The notes beneath the pieces are model-generated. The model saw only the letters and a list, made by a program, of their open reading frames with translations, was not told the origin of the DNA and made no database searches. This document shows, in pieces, positions 44,004-51,492 of a DNA stretch of 64,000 bases (positions within the stretch are counted from its first letter, which is position 1; each line of letters starts with the position of its first letter). Position numbers and translations under genes: made by a program. The DNA comes from Synoicihabitans lomoniglobus (GTDB taxonomy: Bacteria; Verrucomicrobiota; Verrucomicrobiia; Opitutales; Opitutaceae), in assembly GCF_029023725.1 (NCBI RefSeq), contig NZ_CP119075.1, positions 3,033,501-3,097,500 of the forward strand, given 5' to 3'.

Positions 44004-45845
44004 GTGATGTCATTTCTCCGTTTCGCTCGATTCGCCGCCGGGCTCGTCTCCGGCGCCACCCTGCTCACCGCCTACGACAATTTTGAAGTCGCCGTCTACA
44101 CACGGGCCTACGAGGTCCGGCAGATGGCCGATCCCGCGTGGCTCGAAAGTCATTGGGGGGCCATCTCCTCCGAACTGCACATCGACAAAGTCTACCTCGA
44201 GACTCATCGCGATCTCATCATCGTGGATGCTGCCACGCTGGAAGCCGCCAAGGCATTTTTCGCGGCACGCGGAATCGAGACCGCCGGGGGCATCACCTTC
44301 ACCATCGATGAACCCAATCGCTTCGAAACCTTCTCGTATTCAAATCCTGAACACCGCGCCAAGGTTCAAGAGATCGTCGAACACACCGCCCGCCACTTCG
44401 ACGAGATCATTCTCGACGACTTCTTTTTCACGTCCACGAAGTCGACCCACGATATCGCGGCCAAAGGGGACCGCACCTGGACCGACTACCGGCTCGATGT
44501 CATGGCCGAAGCCGGCCAGCACCTTGTGGTCGATGCCGCCCGAGCGATCAATCCCCGGGCCCGGGTAATCATCAAGTATCCGAATTGGTATGACCATTTT
44601 TCCGCCTTGGGTTTCGACCTGCAGCGGGGACCGCAGATTTTTGACGGCGTGCACTCCGGCACTGAAACCCGCAACGCCGTAACATCGGCGCAGCACCTCC
44701 AGCCCTACCTGAGCTACAACATCATTCGCTATTTCGAAAACCTGGCCCCCGGCCGCAATGGCGGCGGTTGGGTCGATATTTTCGCATCCTCCACGACCGA
44801 CCGTTACGCTGAACAACTCGAACTCACCCTGCTGGCGAAAGCGCGCGAAATCGCCCTGTTCCAGTTCGACATCATCGCCAATCCCATCACGCCCGCCATG
44901 CGCGGCGCCTGGCAGGATCAAAGCACCAGTTTCGACTACGACGCGTTGCCCGCCGGGGCCAACTTTGCCACCGTCGCCGGACAAACCTTTGCCGCCGTGG
45001 ATCGAGTGCTGGGCGCGTTGGGTGAGCCTATTGGCCTGCAGTCTTACAAGCCGTTTCACTCCACCCAGGAGGCTTTCCTGCAAAACTTCCTCGGCATGGC
45101 CGGTCTGCCGATGGACATCGTTCCCACTTTCCCCACCGCCGAACCGATCGTGCTGCTCACGGCTCAGGCTGCCCAGGATCCGGCCATCGTGGAAAAAATC
45201 ACCACCCACCTCACTGCCGGGAAAACCGTCGTCATCACCTCGGGGTTGTTGCGCGAATTGCAGGATCGCGGCCTGCAGCACATCGCCGAATTGGAGCATT
45301 CCGGCCGGGTCGCCCTGGTCCACGACTACACCGCGGGCCGCCGACTGGTTCACGGGGAAAAACCCATTCTGATTCCTCAAATCACCTATCGCACCAATGA
45401 CTCCTGGGAATTGGTTTCCGGCATCGACGGTCCCAACGGCTGGCCCCTGCTGCACGACGCCGACTACCTCGACGGTCAGCTCCAAATTCTGACCATTCCG
45501 GAAAACTTCGCCGATTTCTCCGCGATCGCGCCGGAGGCGCTCGACCTCATTCGCGCCCAGCTCACCGCCCACCTGCCCGTCCGTCTCGAAGGTCCCGGTA
45601 AAATCAGTCTGTTCGTCTACGACAACGGCACATTCGTGGTGCAATCCTTTCGCGACGAACCCGCGGATGTCGCGGTGGTGGTCGATCTCGTCCATGCTCA
45701 GATCGAGGACATCGTTTCCGGCGAACACCTATCCGGCGAGGTGCGCATGGCGTTCCGGCGGTGGGATCAGCCGCCGACCCCGGACAAACATGCCATGGCG
45801 TTCTCCATCGCACCGCACTCCTATCGCGCGTTTCGTCTCAAGTGA
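44004..45845 (+). CDS. Secreted protein with a TIM-barrel glycoside-hydrolase-like N-terminal domain
   Basis: 613 residues. Hydrophobic leader FARFAAGLVSGATLLTA. Residues about 25-330 read as a (beta/alpha)8 barrel: NFEVAVYTRAYEVRQM, IDKVYLETHRDLIIVD, FDEIILDDFFFTSTKS with an acidic pair at a strand end, ARVIIKYPNWYDHF, FDGVHSGTETRN, and ALFQFDIIANP. A second domain (about 340-510) resembles a glutamine-amidotransferase-like fold used in beta-galactosidase trimer domains (PIVLLTAQAAQD, GKTVVITSGLLREL), and a beta domain ends the protein. I recognise no CAZy family with certainty. Export and the barrel are inferred; the enzyme activity is open. Confidence 0.6.
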   Translation: MMSFLRFARFAAGLVSGATLLTAYDNFEVAVYTRAYEVRQMADPAWLESHWGAISSELHIDKVYLETHRDLIIVDAATLEAAKAFFAARGIETAGGITFTIDEPNRFETFSYSNPEHRAKVQEIVEHTARHFDEIILDDFFFTSTKSTHDIAAKGDRTWTDYRLDVMAEAGQHLVVDAARAINPRARVIIKYPNWYDHFSALGFDLQRGPQIFDGVHSGTETRNAVTSAQHLQPYLSYNIIRYFENLAPGRNGGGWVDIFASSTTDRYAEQLELTLLAKAREIALFQFDIIANPITPAMRGAWQDQSTSFDYDALPAGANFATVAGQTFAAVDRVLGALGEPIGLQSYKPFHSTQEAFLQNFLGMAGLPMDIVPTFPTAEPIVLLTAQAAQDPAIVEKITTHLTAGKTVVITSGLLRELQDRGLQHIAELEHSGRVALVHDYTAGRRLVHGEKPILIPQITYRTNDSWELVSGIDGPNGWPLLHDADYLDGQLQILTIPENFADFSAIAPEALDLIRAQLTAHLPVRLEGPGKISLFVYDNGTFVVQSFRDEPADVAVVVDLVHAQIEDIVSGEHLSGEVRMAFRRWDQPPTPDKHAMAFSIAPHSYRAFRLK

Positions 45846-45860
45846 CCGGCGTAAAACGAT

Positions 45861-45903
45861 CACGCGCTGTTTCCGACCCATTTCGAAAACAGCGCGTGTT
45901 TGA
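45861..45903. terminator. Hairpin terminator after the putative glycosidase gene
   Basis: A perfect 12-bp stem, CACGCGCTGTTT (45861-45872) with AAACAGCGCGTG (45887-45898), and a 14-nt loop are followed by a short T-rich run (TTTGATTT). It starts 15 nt past the stop at 45845 on the plus strand. Confidence 0.6.
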
Positions 45904-46075
45904 TTTCGTGAACCAACCTTGATGCGAAAGCAGTCAACCGCCGGGACTTCCGCGAGGAAAGCCCGCCGGGACCAATTGCCGCGAGTCCGTGGTCAATCGC
46001 GCTGAAGAAGAGGCACCGGCTGCCCCGCGATCCCGCTCGCCATCCCCATCTCCACGGCAAAACGTGCCTCTCACC

Positions 46076-46531
46076 ATGCGCGCCCTCGCTCTTCTCATCT
46101 TTCTTTCCTCCTTATTCCCTGCCCTCGCCATGTCCGCTACTGCTCACGGTTCGTTCGACGTCAATTTAACGCCTGCTGCGCCCGCCGCCGGTGAGCCCGC
46201 CGAGATCGCCCGCCTCGTCCTCGACAAAACATTTTCAGGTGACCTGACCGGCACCAGCCAAGGCCAAATGCTGGCAATTCGCACCGCCACCGAGGGTTCC
46301 GCCGGTTACGTCGCGATGGAAATCGTCACCGCTGAACTCGCCGGGAAATCCGGCACCTTTGCCCTGCAACACACCGGCACAATAAACCGCGGCGCGGCCT
46401 CGCTCAGCGTCACGGTGGTGCCCGACTCCGCGACCGGCGAGCTCACCGGCTTGTCCGGCACCATGAACATTGACATCACGGCGGAGGGACATCGCTACAC
46501 CTTCGATTACACGTTGCCCGCGAGCTCGTAA
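46076..46531 (+). CDS. Exported DUF3224 protein
   Basis: 151 residues from the ATG at 46076 (MRALALLIFLSSLFPALAMS), a signal peptide; the frame extends upstream without family sequence. DUF3224 pattern: ATAHGSFDVNLTPAAPA, LDKTFSGDLTGTSQGQML, GYVAMEIVTAELAGKSGTF, LQHTGTINRG and GELTGLSGTMNIDI. DUF3224 proteins are small beta-barrels, mostly cytosolic elsewhere; here a secreted form. Function unknown. Convergent with the outer-membrane protein gene. Confidence 0.85.
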   Translation: MRALALLIFLSSLFPALAMSATAHGSFDVNLTPAAPAAGEPAEIARLVLDKTFSGDLTGTSQGQMLAIRTATEGSAGYVAMEIVTAELAGKSGTFALQHTGTINRGAASLSVTVVPDSATGELTGLSGTMNIDITAEGHRYTFDYTLPASS

Positions 46532-46544
46532 TGCCCGGGCAGGA

Positions 46545-47678
46545 TCAGAATCGGTAGCTTACGCTGCTGATGATCGAGTAGTCGGCAAACGCGGCGTCGC
46601 CCACGCGCCACACTCCCGTCGCGGCCGTTCGTTGTTTGTCGGGCACGCTTTGCTGCCGATTCCGCTGGATCGCCACCGGCACATAAATGCGGGCGTTCCA
46701 CCGGCCGTGGTTGAGGGCCAGCCCGGGCTCGATCGCCACGGCGTAACCGGGGCGACGAAACCCCGTGCTCCCACCGACTACATCGTGCACCGGCACCCCT
46801 TCGACCCGCAGCGCCAGACTGCCGACCAAGCCCTGCCGGGCGGCCAGCACATACTCGCAACCGATTCGCGCCGAATAACTGTCGGCGATCGACATTTCCG
46901 CTTCCCATTCGCTCGAACGGAAGGTCGGAACCCCGCTGCGTTCTTCCGGCGTGACGGCATACAGTCCGCTGACAAATCCCGTCAATCCCGCGCCCAGGCG
47001 GCGGTAGGCAAAGGCGGAAAACACCACCGCGTGGCCGCCGTCGCCCGGTTGGATGGACTGGTCGACCGTGCGCTCTTCTTGGTAAAACTCTCCCGTGGCG
47101 GCATCGCGCGCCGTGAAGAAATCCGTCGCCGCTTTTTCTCCGGTTGGCAGCTCCCAACCAATGCCCAGCAGGACATTTCCCCGTGGCGCATCCGCCGGAT
47201 TCCACACCCACCCCCGACCTTCGATGCGCACGTCGCCCATTCCGGCGGACTCGGTTTGGTAACGCAAAATCGGCACGCGGTTTTCGTCCCGCACGGTTTG
47301 CGAACGACGGTGCGAAACAAAGGGCAGCGTCACCGATGCGCTGTAACGCGCCGAAACCGTGTAATTGATACCGACGTCGAGAAAGTGCGACCGGTTGATC
47401 ACCTCGCTGCCTTCTTCCTGCCGTTCGGGTTCCTCGTGAATACCCCGAAAATGACGATCCGAGGTGAACCAGCGATGCCCCACCGACAGTTCCCAAGGGC
47501 TCCGCGTGGCGAGTTCCATGGCGTCCATGTGCTCGAGATGCTCCAGCAGGCCGCATCCGCGCGCCGCCACGCACCCTTGGGCTCCCGCCCGCGACACCGC
47601 GAGAACGGCGAACATTATGATAGCGACCAGCGACATTGGCGAACGCCGCAAGGCAAGATATGAGGTAACAAGGGGCAT
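46545..47678 (-). CDS. Outer-membrane beta-barrel protein
   Basis: 377 residues from the ATG at 47678 (MPLVTSYLALRRS); a later ATG (MSLVAIIMFAVLAVSRAGA) begins at the signal peptide proper, so the start is uncertain. After the signal come a CVAARGCG segment and alternating aromatic/polar strands throughout: WELSVGHRWFTSDRHF, SHFLDVGINYTVSARYSASV, YAVAIEPGLALNHG. The last residues, ADYSIISSVSYRF, end in Phe, the BAM-recognition type of C-terminus. Ligand or cargo unknown. It lies 157 nt downstream of the LytTR regulator gene on the same strand. Confidence 0.75.
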   Translation of the reverse strand: MPLVTSYLALRRSPMSLVAIIMFAVLAVSRAGAQGCVAARGCGLLEHLEHMDAMELATRSPWELSVGHRWFTSDRHFRGIHEEPERQEEGSEVINRSHFLDVGINYTVSARYSASVTLPFVSHRRSQTVRDENRVPILRYQTESAGMGDVRIEGRGWVWNPADAPRGNVLLGIGWELPTGEKAATDFFTARDAATGEFYQEERTVDQSIQPGDGGHAVVFSAFAYRRLGAGLTGFVSGLYAVTPEERSGVPTFRSSEWEAEMSIADSYSARIGCEYVLAARQGLVGSLALRVEGVPVHDVVGGSTGFRRPGYAVAIEPGLALNHGRWNARIYVPVAIQRNRQQSVPDKQRTAATGVWRVGDAAFADYSIISSVSYRF

Positions 47679-47834
47679 GGCGGTGCATTGCCCGGGTGGT
47701 GACCGACAGAAAAGATCGCAGGGACTTGCTGCCGCAATTGCGGGGCCAAGTGTCGCAAAAACGCCGCGAACTCGGGAGCACCATCCCGAGAACTTCGCCG
47801 TCACTCCGCATATCCTGCGGTCCGCGCGCTCCCC

Positions 47835-48611
47835 TTAGTCGCTCGTCGGACCGAACAACGTGTTGAGTTTGCCCCGCAAACTACGACTCAGCGGCAGGCG
47901 GGCCCCGTCTCGCAGCAGAATCGTGTAATCACCATGCGCGCCTGGTTGCAGTTCTTTGATCTGGTCCAGTTGCACGAGCGCCGAGCGGTTGACGCGCACG
48001 AATTGTTTCACCCCGAGCCGACGCTCCACCGCCGTCATCGTATCCCGCACCATGTGGCGCGGGCCCGACTCGAGGTGCAATACCACATAGTTGTCCGCCG
48101 CCTCGACCCAGGCGATTTCCGCCGGACGCAAAAACACCACCTTGCCGTCGACCTTGAACGTGAGGCGATCCGGACGAATTTCCTGCTGGGCGACCTTGGC
48201 GAGTAGCGCTTCCAGCTTCTCTTCCGTCTCCGCGCCGTGGCGGGCCTGCAGGAAGGTTTCCGCCCGGCGCAGTGCCTGCTGGAACCGTTCCCGATCAAAC
48301 GGCTTCAGCAAATAATCCACCGCCTCCTGATCAAACGCCTCAAGCGCGAACTGATCATGGGCCGTGGCAAAGATGACCGCGGGACGATCCGCGGCCGGAA
48401 GTTCCGCCAACACTTCCAGCCCGGTGGCGCCCGGCATTTCCACATCCAAAAACAACAGATCCACGCCTCCGGCATGCAGCTGCGACAACGCCTCCGCGCC
48501 GCTGCCGCACTCGCCCACAATTTCCACCATCGACTCCGCGTCACACAGACGTCGGAGCCGTTCGCGCGCCAGCGGTTCATCATCAACGATCAGAGTTCGC
48601 ATCGATTTCAT
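47835..48611 (-). CDS. LytTR-family response regulator
   Basis: 258 residues. Receiver domain (about 1-120): MRTLIVDDEPLARERL, phospho-Asp in LLFLDVEMPGATGLEVL, LLKPFDRERF. The C-terminal LytTR DNA-binding domain (about 155-255) has DRLTFKVDGKVVFLRPAEI, WVEAADNYVVLHL, FVRVNRSALVQLDQI. Its ATG overlaps the stop of the histidine kinase gene by 4 nt (ATGA), so the two are co-translated partners. LytTR regulators bind paired direct repeats; no target site is identified. A nearby target candidate is the barrel gene downstream. Confidence 0.93.
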   Translation of the reverse strand: MKSMRTLIVDDEPLARERLRRLCDAESMVEIVGECGSGAEALSQLHAGGVDLLFLDVEMPGATGLEVLAELPAADRPAVIFATAHDQFALEAFDQEAVDYLLKPFDRERFQQALRRAETFLQARHGAETEEKLEALLAKVAQQEIRPDRLTFKVDGKVVFLRPAEIAWVEAADNYVVLHLESGPRHMVRDTMTAVERRLGVKQFVRVNRSALVQLDQIKELQPGAHGDYTILLRDGARLPLSRSLRGKLNTLFGPTSD

Positions 48612-49693
48612 GTCGAAGGGGGTAATACGATCCGCACTTCCAAGCCGCCACCAGGCCGATTGGTCAATGCAAACTCATGGCTCTCGCCGTAGAGTTCCTG
48701 CAAACGCGCGCGGGTATTGCCCACTCCGATACCTTCGCGCGAGAACCCACCGGCGGGCATGCCACCGCCATTGTCGGCCACGATGAGTTCCAATCGCTCA
48801 CCCGCGCGCCGTGCAATCACATCGATGTGACCGTCCCGCGTCTGCGGCTCCACCCCGTGGCGGATGGCATTTTCCACCAGCGGCTGCAGCACCAGACTCG
48901 GCACCGGCCATTCGCGCACGTCCGGATCGACCGTCACCGTCACGGTGAATCGATCGCGAAACCGGATACGCTCGATGTCCAAATACTTTTCGATGAAGGC
49001 AACTTCGTCCCGCAGCACCGTGAGCGGCTGCCCCGACTGGTTCATGGTCAGCCGCAGCAGTTCGCTCAACCGCACCAACATCTTGTCCGCCGCATCCACA
49101 TCGCTGTGCATGAGCGAGGCGATGCCGTTGAGCGTATTGAACAAGAAGTGTGGCTTGAGCTGTCGCAACAACGCCTGCAAGCGCGCCTCGGCCAGATGCT
49201 TTTCCAACTCCAACGCATGCACCGTGCGCTCGTGATATTTGCGGTAGTAATCGAGCGCGTGACTGGCCGCGAACACCACGCCGTAAATCAACAGGTTAAA
49301 TGGATACGTCTTTACCAGCAGCGGTTGAAACACCTCTCCAAAACTCACCGGCTCCTCAATCACCCAACCGTGCACCTGCCCCACCCACGCCCGCAGCACG
49401 ACGTAAACGAGTGAAATCACCAGCGCCGCGCCCAGATGGATAAAACCCGTGCGCCACGGCCGGGACTCGTCCGGGGGAAACCGGCGCGCCAACATCACAA
49501 TCGGCAGCGACAACACCGCCCATACATACCAGTCGCCCAGCGAATAACTGATCGCCTCCCCCCACGACACCGAGCGACCGACCAACGAACTCGACAAATA
49601 AAACTGACTCGCGAACGCCAACCCCACCAGCGTCCACAACACCACCACCCCGGTGAAACGAAGGAAGGATCGTGAACCACTCGACGAATGCAT
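48608..49693 (-). CDS. LytS-type sensor histidine kinase
   Basis: 361 residues from the ATG at 49693. Four membrane segments in the N-terminal half (FLRFTGVVVLWTLVGLAFA, WYVWAVLSLPIVMLA, GFIHLGAALVISLVYVV, NLLIYGVVFAASHALDY) lead to the His_kinase region LRQLKPHFLFNTLNGIASL with the phospho-acceptor His, then an ATPase domain with VPSLVLQPLVENAIRHGV (N box) and IVADNGGGMPAGG (G box). The stimulus is unknown; no periplasmic sensor domain is large enough to name. Partner of the LytTR regulator. Divergent from the CRTAC1 gene. Confidence 0.93.
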   Translation of the reverse strand: MHSSSGSRSFLRFTGVVVLWTLVGLAFASQFYLSSSLVGRSVSWGEAISYSLGDWYVWAVLSLPIVMLARRFPPDESRPWRTGFIHLGAALVISLVYVVLRAWVGQVHGWVIEEPVSFGEVFQPLLVKTYPFNLLIYGVVFAASHALDYYRKYHERTVHALELEKHLAEARLQALLRQLKPHFLFNTLNGIASLMHSDVDAADKMLVRLSELLRLTMNQSGQPLTVLRDEVAFIEKYLDIERIRFRDRFTVTVTVDPDVREWPVPSLVLQPLVENAIRHGVEPQTRDGHIDVIARRAGERLELIVADNGGGMPAGGFSREGIGVGNTRARLQELYGESHEFALTNRPGGGLEVRIVLPPST

Positions 49694-49806
49694 CGGCAGG
49701 CAGTAGTTTTGCAGAAGGAAACAAAGGCAACAAAGACCTGACACCTGCTTCCGTCCGCGATTTCTGCTTCCTTCGTTCTCGTCGTTCCCTTCTGTAAATT
49801 AAAACA

Positions 49807-51492
49807 GTGCCCCCCAGCCGGTCAGCCCCCCTCCCTCCCGTCAGCGCCGCACGCTTGCCTTCGCTACTCCCCGTAGTGGGGCTGCTGGTCGGTGCCGCCG
49901 TGGTGCTGGGTCTGGCGTTCGCGTGGTGGTTTCCGGCTCCGGACCTGAACCAGGTCGGCCCGACCACGCGGTTCACCGACGTCACCGCCGCTGCCGGCCT
50001 CACCTTCACTCATCGCCACGGCTCCGGCCATTCCCCCACCACCCTCGGCGGTGGCGTGGCCGCGTTCGACTACGACCAGGATGGCTGGACCGACCTGCTC
50101 TTTGTCAATGGGTCCCCGTGGCCGTGGTCCAACAATGCCTGGCAATCTCCCGGCACCAGCGCCCTGTATCATAATAACGGCGACGGTTCCTTCACCGACG
50201 TCACCGCCGCCGCCGGGCTCGATTTTTTGGCCAACGGCATGAGTCCCGCCATCGGCGACTACGATGCGGACGGCTGGCCCGACATCTTCATCACCGCCAT
50301 CGGTGAAAACCGCCTCTTCCGCAATCACGGCGACGGCACATTTCATGAGACGACCAACGTCGCCGGCGTGGCCGGGGAAAACAACACGTGGAGCACCGCC
50401 GCCGTCTGGCTCGATTTCGATCACGACGGACAGCTCGACCTCATCGTCGCGCACTACGCACGCTGGCCGGGTGAACTCGGCCTGGCCGCCGCGTTTTCCG
50501 TGGCTCAAGTCGGTCGTTCCTACGGCGCCCCCGTCGGTTTCGTCGGCGTCGATCCCACCGTGTATCGCAACTTGGGCGACGGTCGGTTTGGCGTCGTGCG
50601 CGATCCGATCGGACTCCGGCACCTCGACGTCAATACCGGGCGCCCCACCGCCAAAACTCTGGCGCTGCGCACGCTCGACGCCAACAACGACGGCCACCTC
50701 GACCTGCACTTCACCTATCACACCGCGCCCGACGCCTGGTTCCTCGCCGAACCGGACGGAACCTTCACCCCGTGGAACCCGACCAGCGAACCCCGCCGCG
50801 AGGGTCTGGCCGCCACCATCACCGCCCCCGGTGCTCTCCCCTTGGCCAGCTTGAGCGATGATACCTTCCTCCAACTCGCGCCCGCTCCCGAAATAATCCT
50901 CCCTCCCTCGCTGGATCTTACGGCCAAACTCGGCGGCAGGCTACTCGACACCGACAACGACGGATACACCGAGTTTTTCGCCGCCGGCGGCCTGGCCGAA
51001 CACGACACCAACATCTTTCCCGACGACTACGAGCCCGGCCGTTTCGCGCACGCGCCACAACTGTGGTGGCGCGAACAATCCTCGTGGACGCCTGCCGCGC
51101 AGATGCCGTCCCTTACCGCCCGCGGCATGGCCACCCTCGACTTCGATGGCGACGGTGATCTCGACATCGCCATCGCGCAAAATGCCGGTCCCGCCAAACT
51201 CCTGCGCAACGACCAACGCATGTCGCTTCCGTGGTTGGCCCTCAAACTCATCGCCACCCGTTCCCATCCCGATGCGTCCGGTGCCCGCATTGAGTTGCAC
51301 ACGCCCCGACGCATTTTTGTGCGCACGGTGGCTCCCGCCACGAGCTACATGGCGCAATCCGAGTCGACGGTGCGCTTCGGGCTCGGCACCGATTCCCGCA
51401 TCAGACGCATCGTCATTCGCTGGCCTTCGGGTCAACGGCAGGAACTCAAGTCCGCCGAACTGAATACCACCCTCACCGTCCGGGAGCCTTAA
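49807..51492 (+). CDS. CRTAC1-type FG-GAP/ASPIC-UnbV repeat protein
   Basis: 561 residues, GTG start at 49807. An N-terminal anchor or signal (LLPVVGLLVGAAVVLGLAFAWWF) places it outside the cytoplasm. Seven-bladed propeller units follow with Ca-binding DxDxDG loops: FDYDQDGWTDLLFVN, GDYDADGWPDIFITA, LDFDHDGQLDLIVAH, LDANNDGHLDLHF, DTDNDGYTEFFAA and LDFDGDGDLDIAIAQ. The C-terminal ASPIC/UnbV domain reads IRRIVIRWPSGQRQEL. Such proteins are abundant in Verrucomicrobiota and Planctomycetota; their roles are unknown. The stop overlaps the 3' end of the copper ATPase gene by 20 bp on the other strand. Confidence 0.85.
   Translation: MPPSRSAPLPPVSAARLPSLLPVVGLLVGAAVVLGLAFAWWFPAPDLNQVGPTTRFTDVTAAAGLTFTHRHGSGHSPTTLGGGVAAFDYDQDGWTDLLFVNGSPWPWSNNAWQSPGTSALYHNNGDGSFTDVTAAAGLDFLANGMSPAIGDYDADGWPDIFITAIGENRLFRNHGDGTFHETTNVAGVAGENNTWSTAAVWLDFDHDGQLDLIVAHYARWPGELGLAAAFSVAQVGRSYGAPVGFVGVDPTVYRNLGDGRFGVVRDPIGLRHLDVNTGRPTAKTLALRTLDANNDGHLDLHFTYHTAPDAWFLAEPDGTFTPWNPTSEPRREGLAATITAPGALPLASLSDDTFLQLAPAPEIILPPSLDLTAKLGGRLLDTDNDGYTEFFAAGGLAEHDTNIFPDDYEPGRFAHAPQLWWREQSSWTPAAQMPSLTARGMATLDFDGDGDLDIAIAQNAGPAKLLRNDQRMSLPWLALKLIATRSHPDASGARIELHTPRRIFVRTVAPATSYMAQSESTVRFGLGTDSRIRRIVIRWPSGQRQELKSAELNTTLTVREP

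Noticed and set aside
51473-51492. 20-bp overlap of the convergent CRTAC1 and copper ATPase gene ends as a sign of a wrong call
   Set aside because: Both proteins keep recognisable family sequence close to their ends; short 3' overlaps of convergent genes are common.
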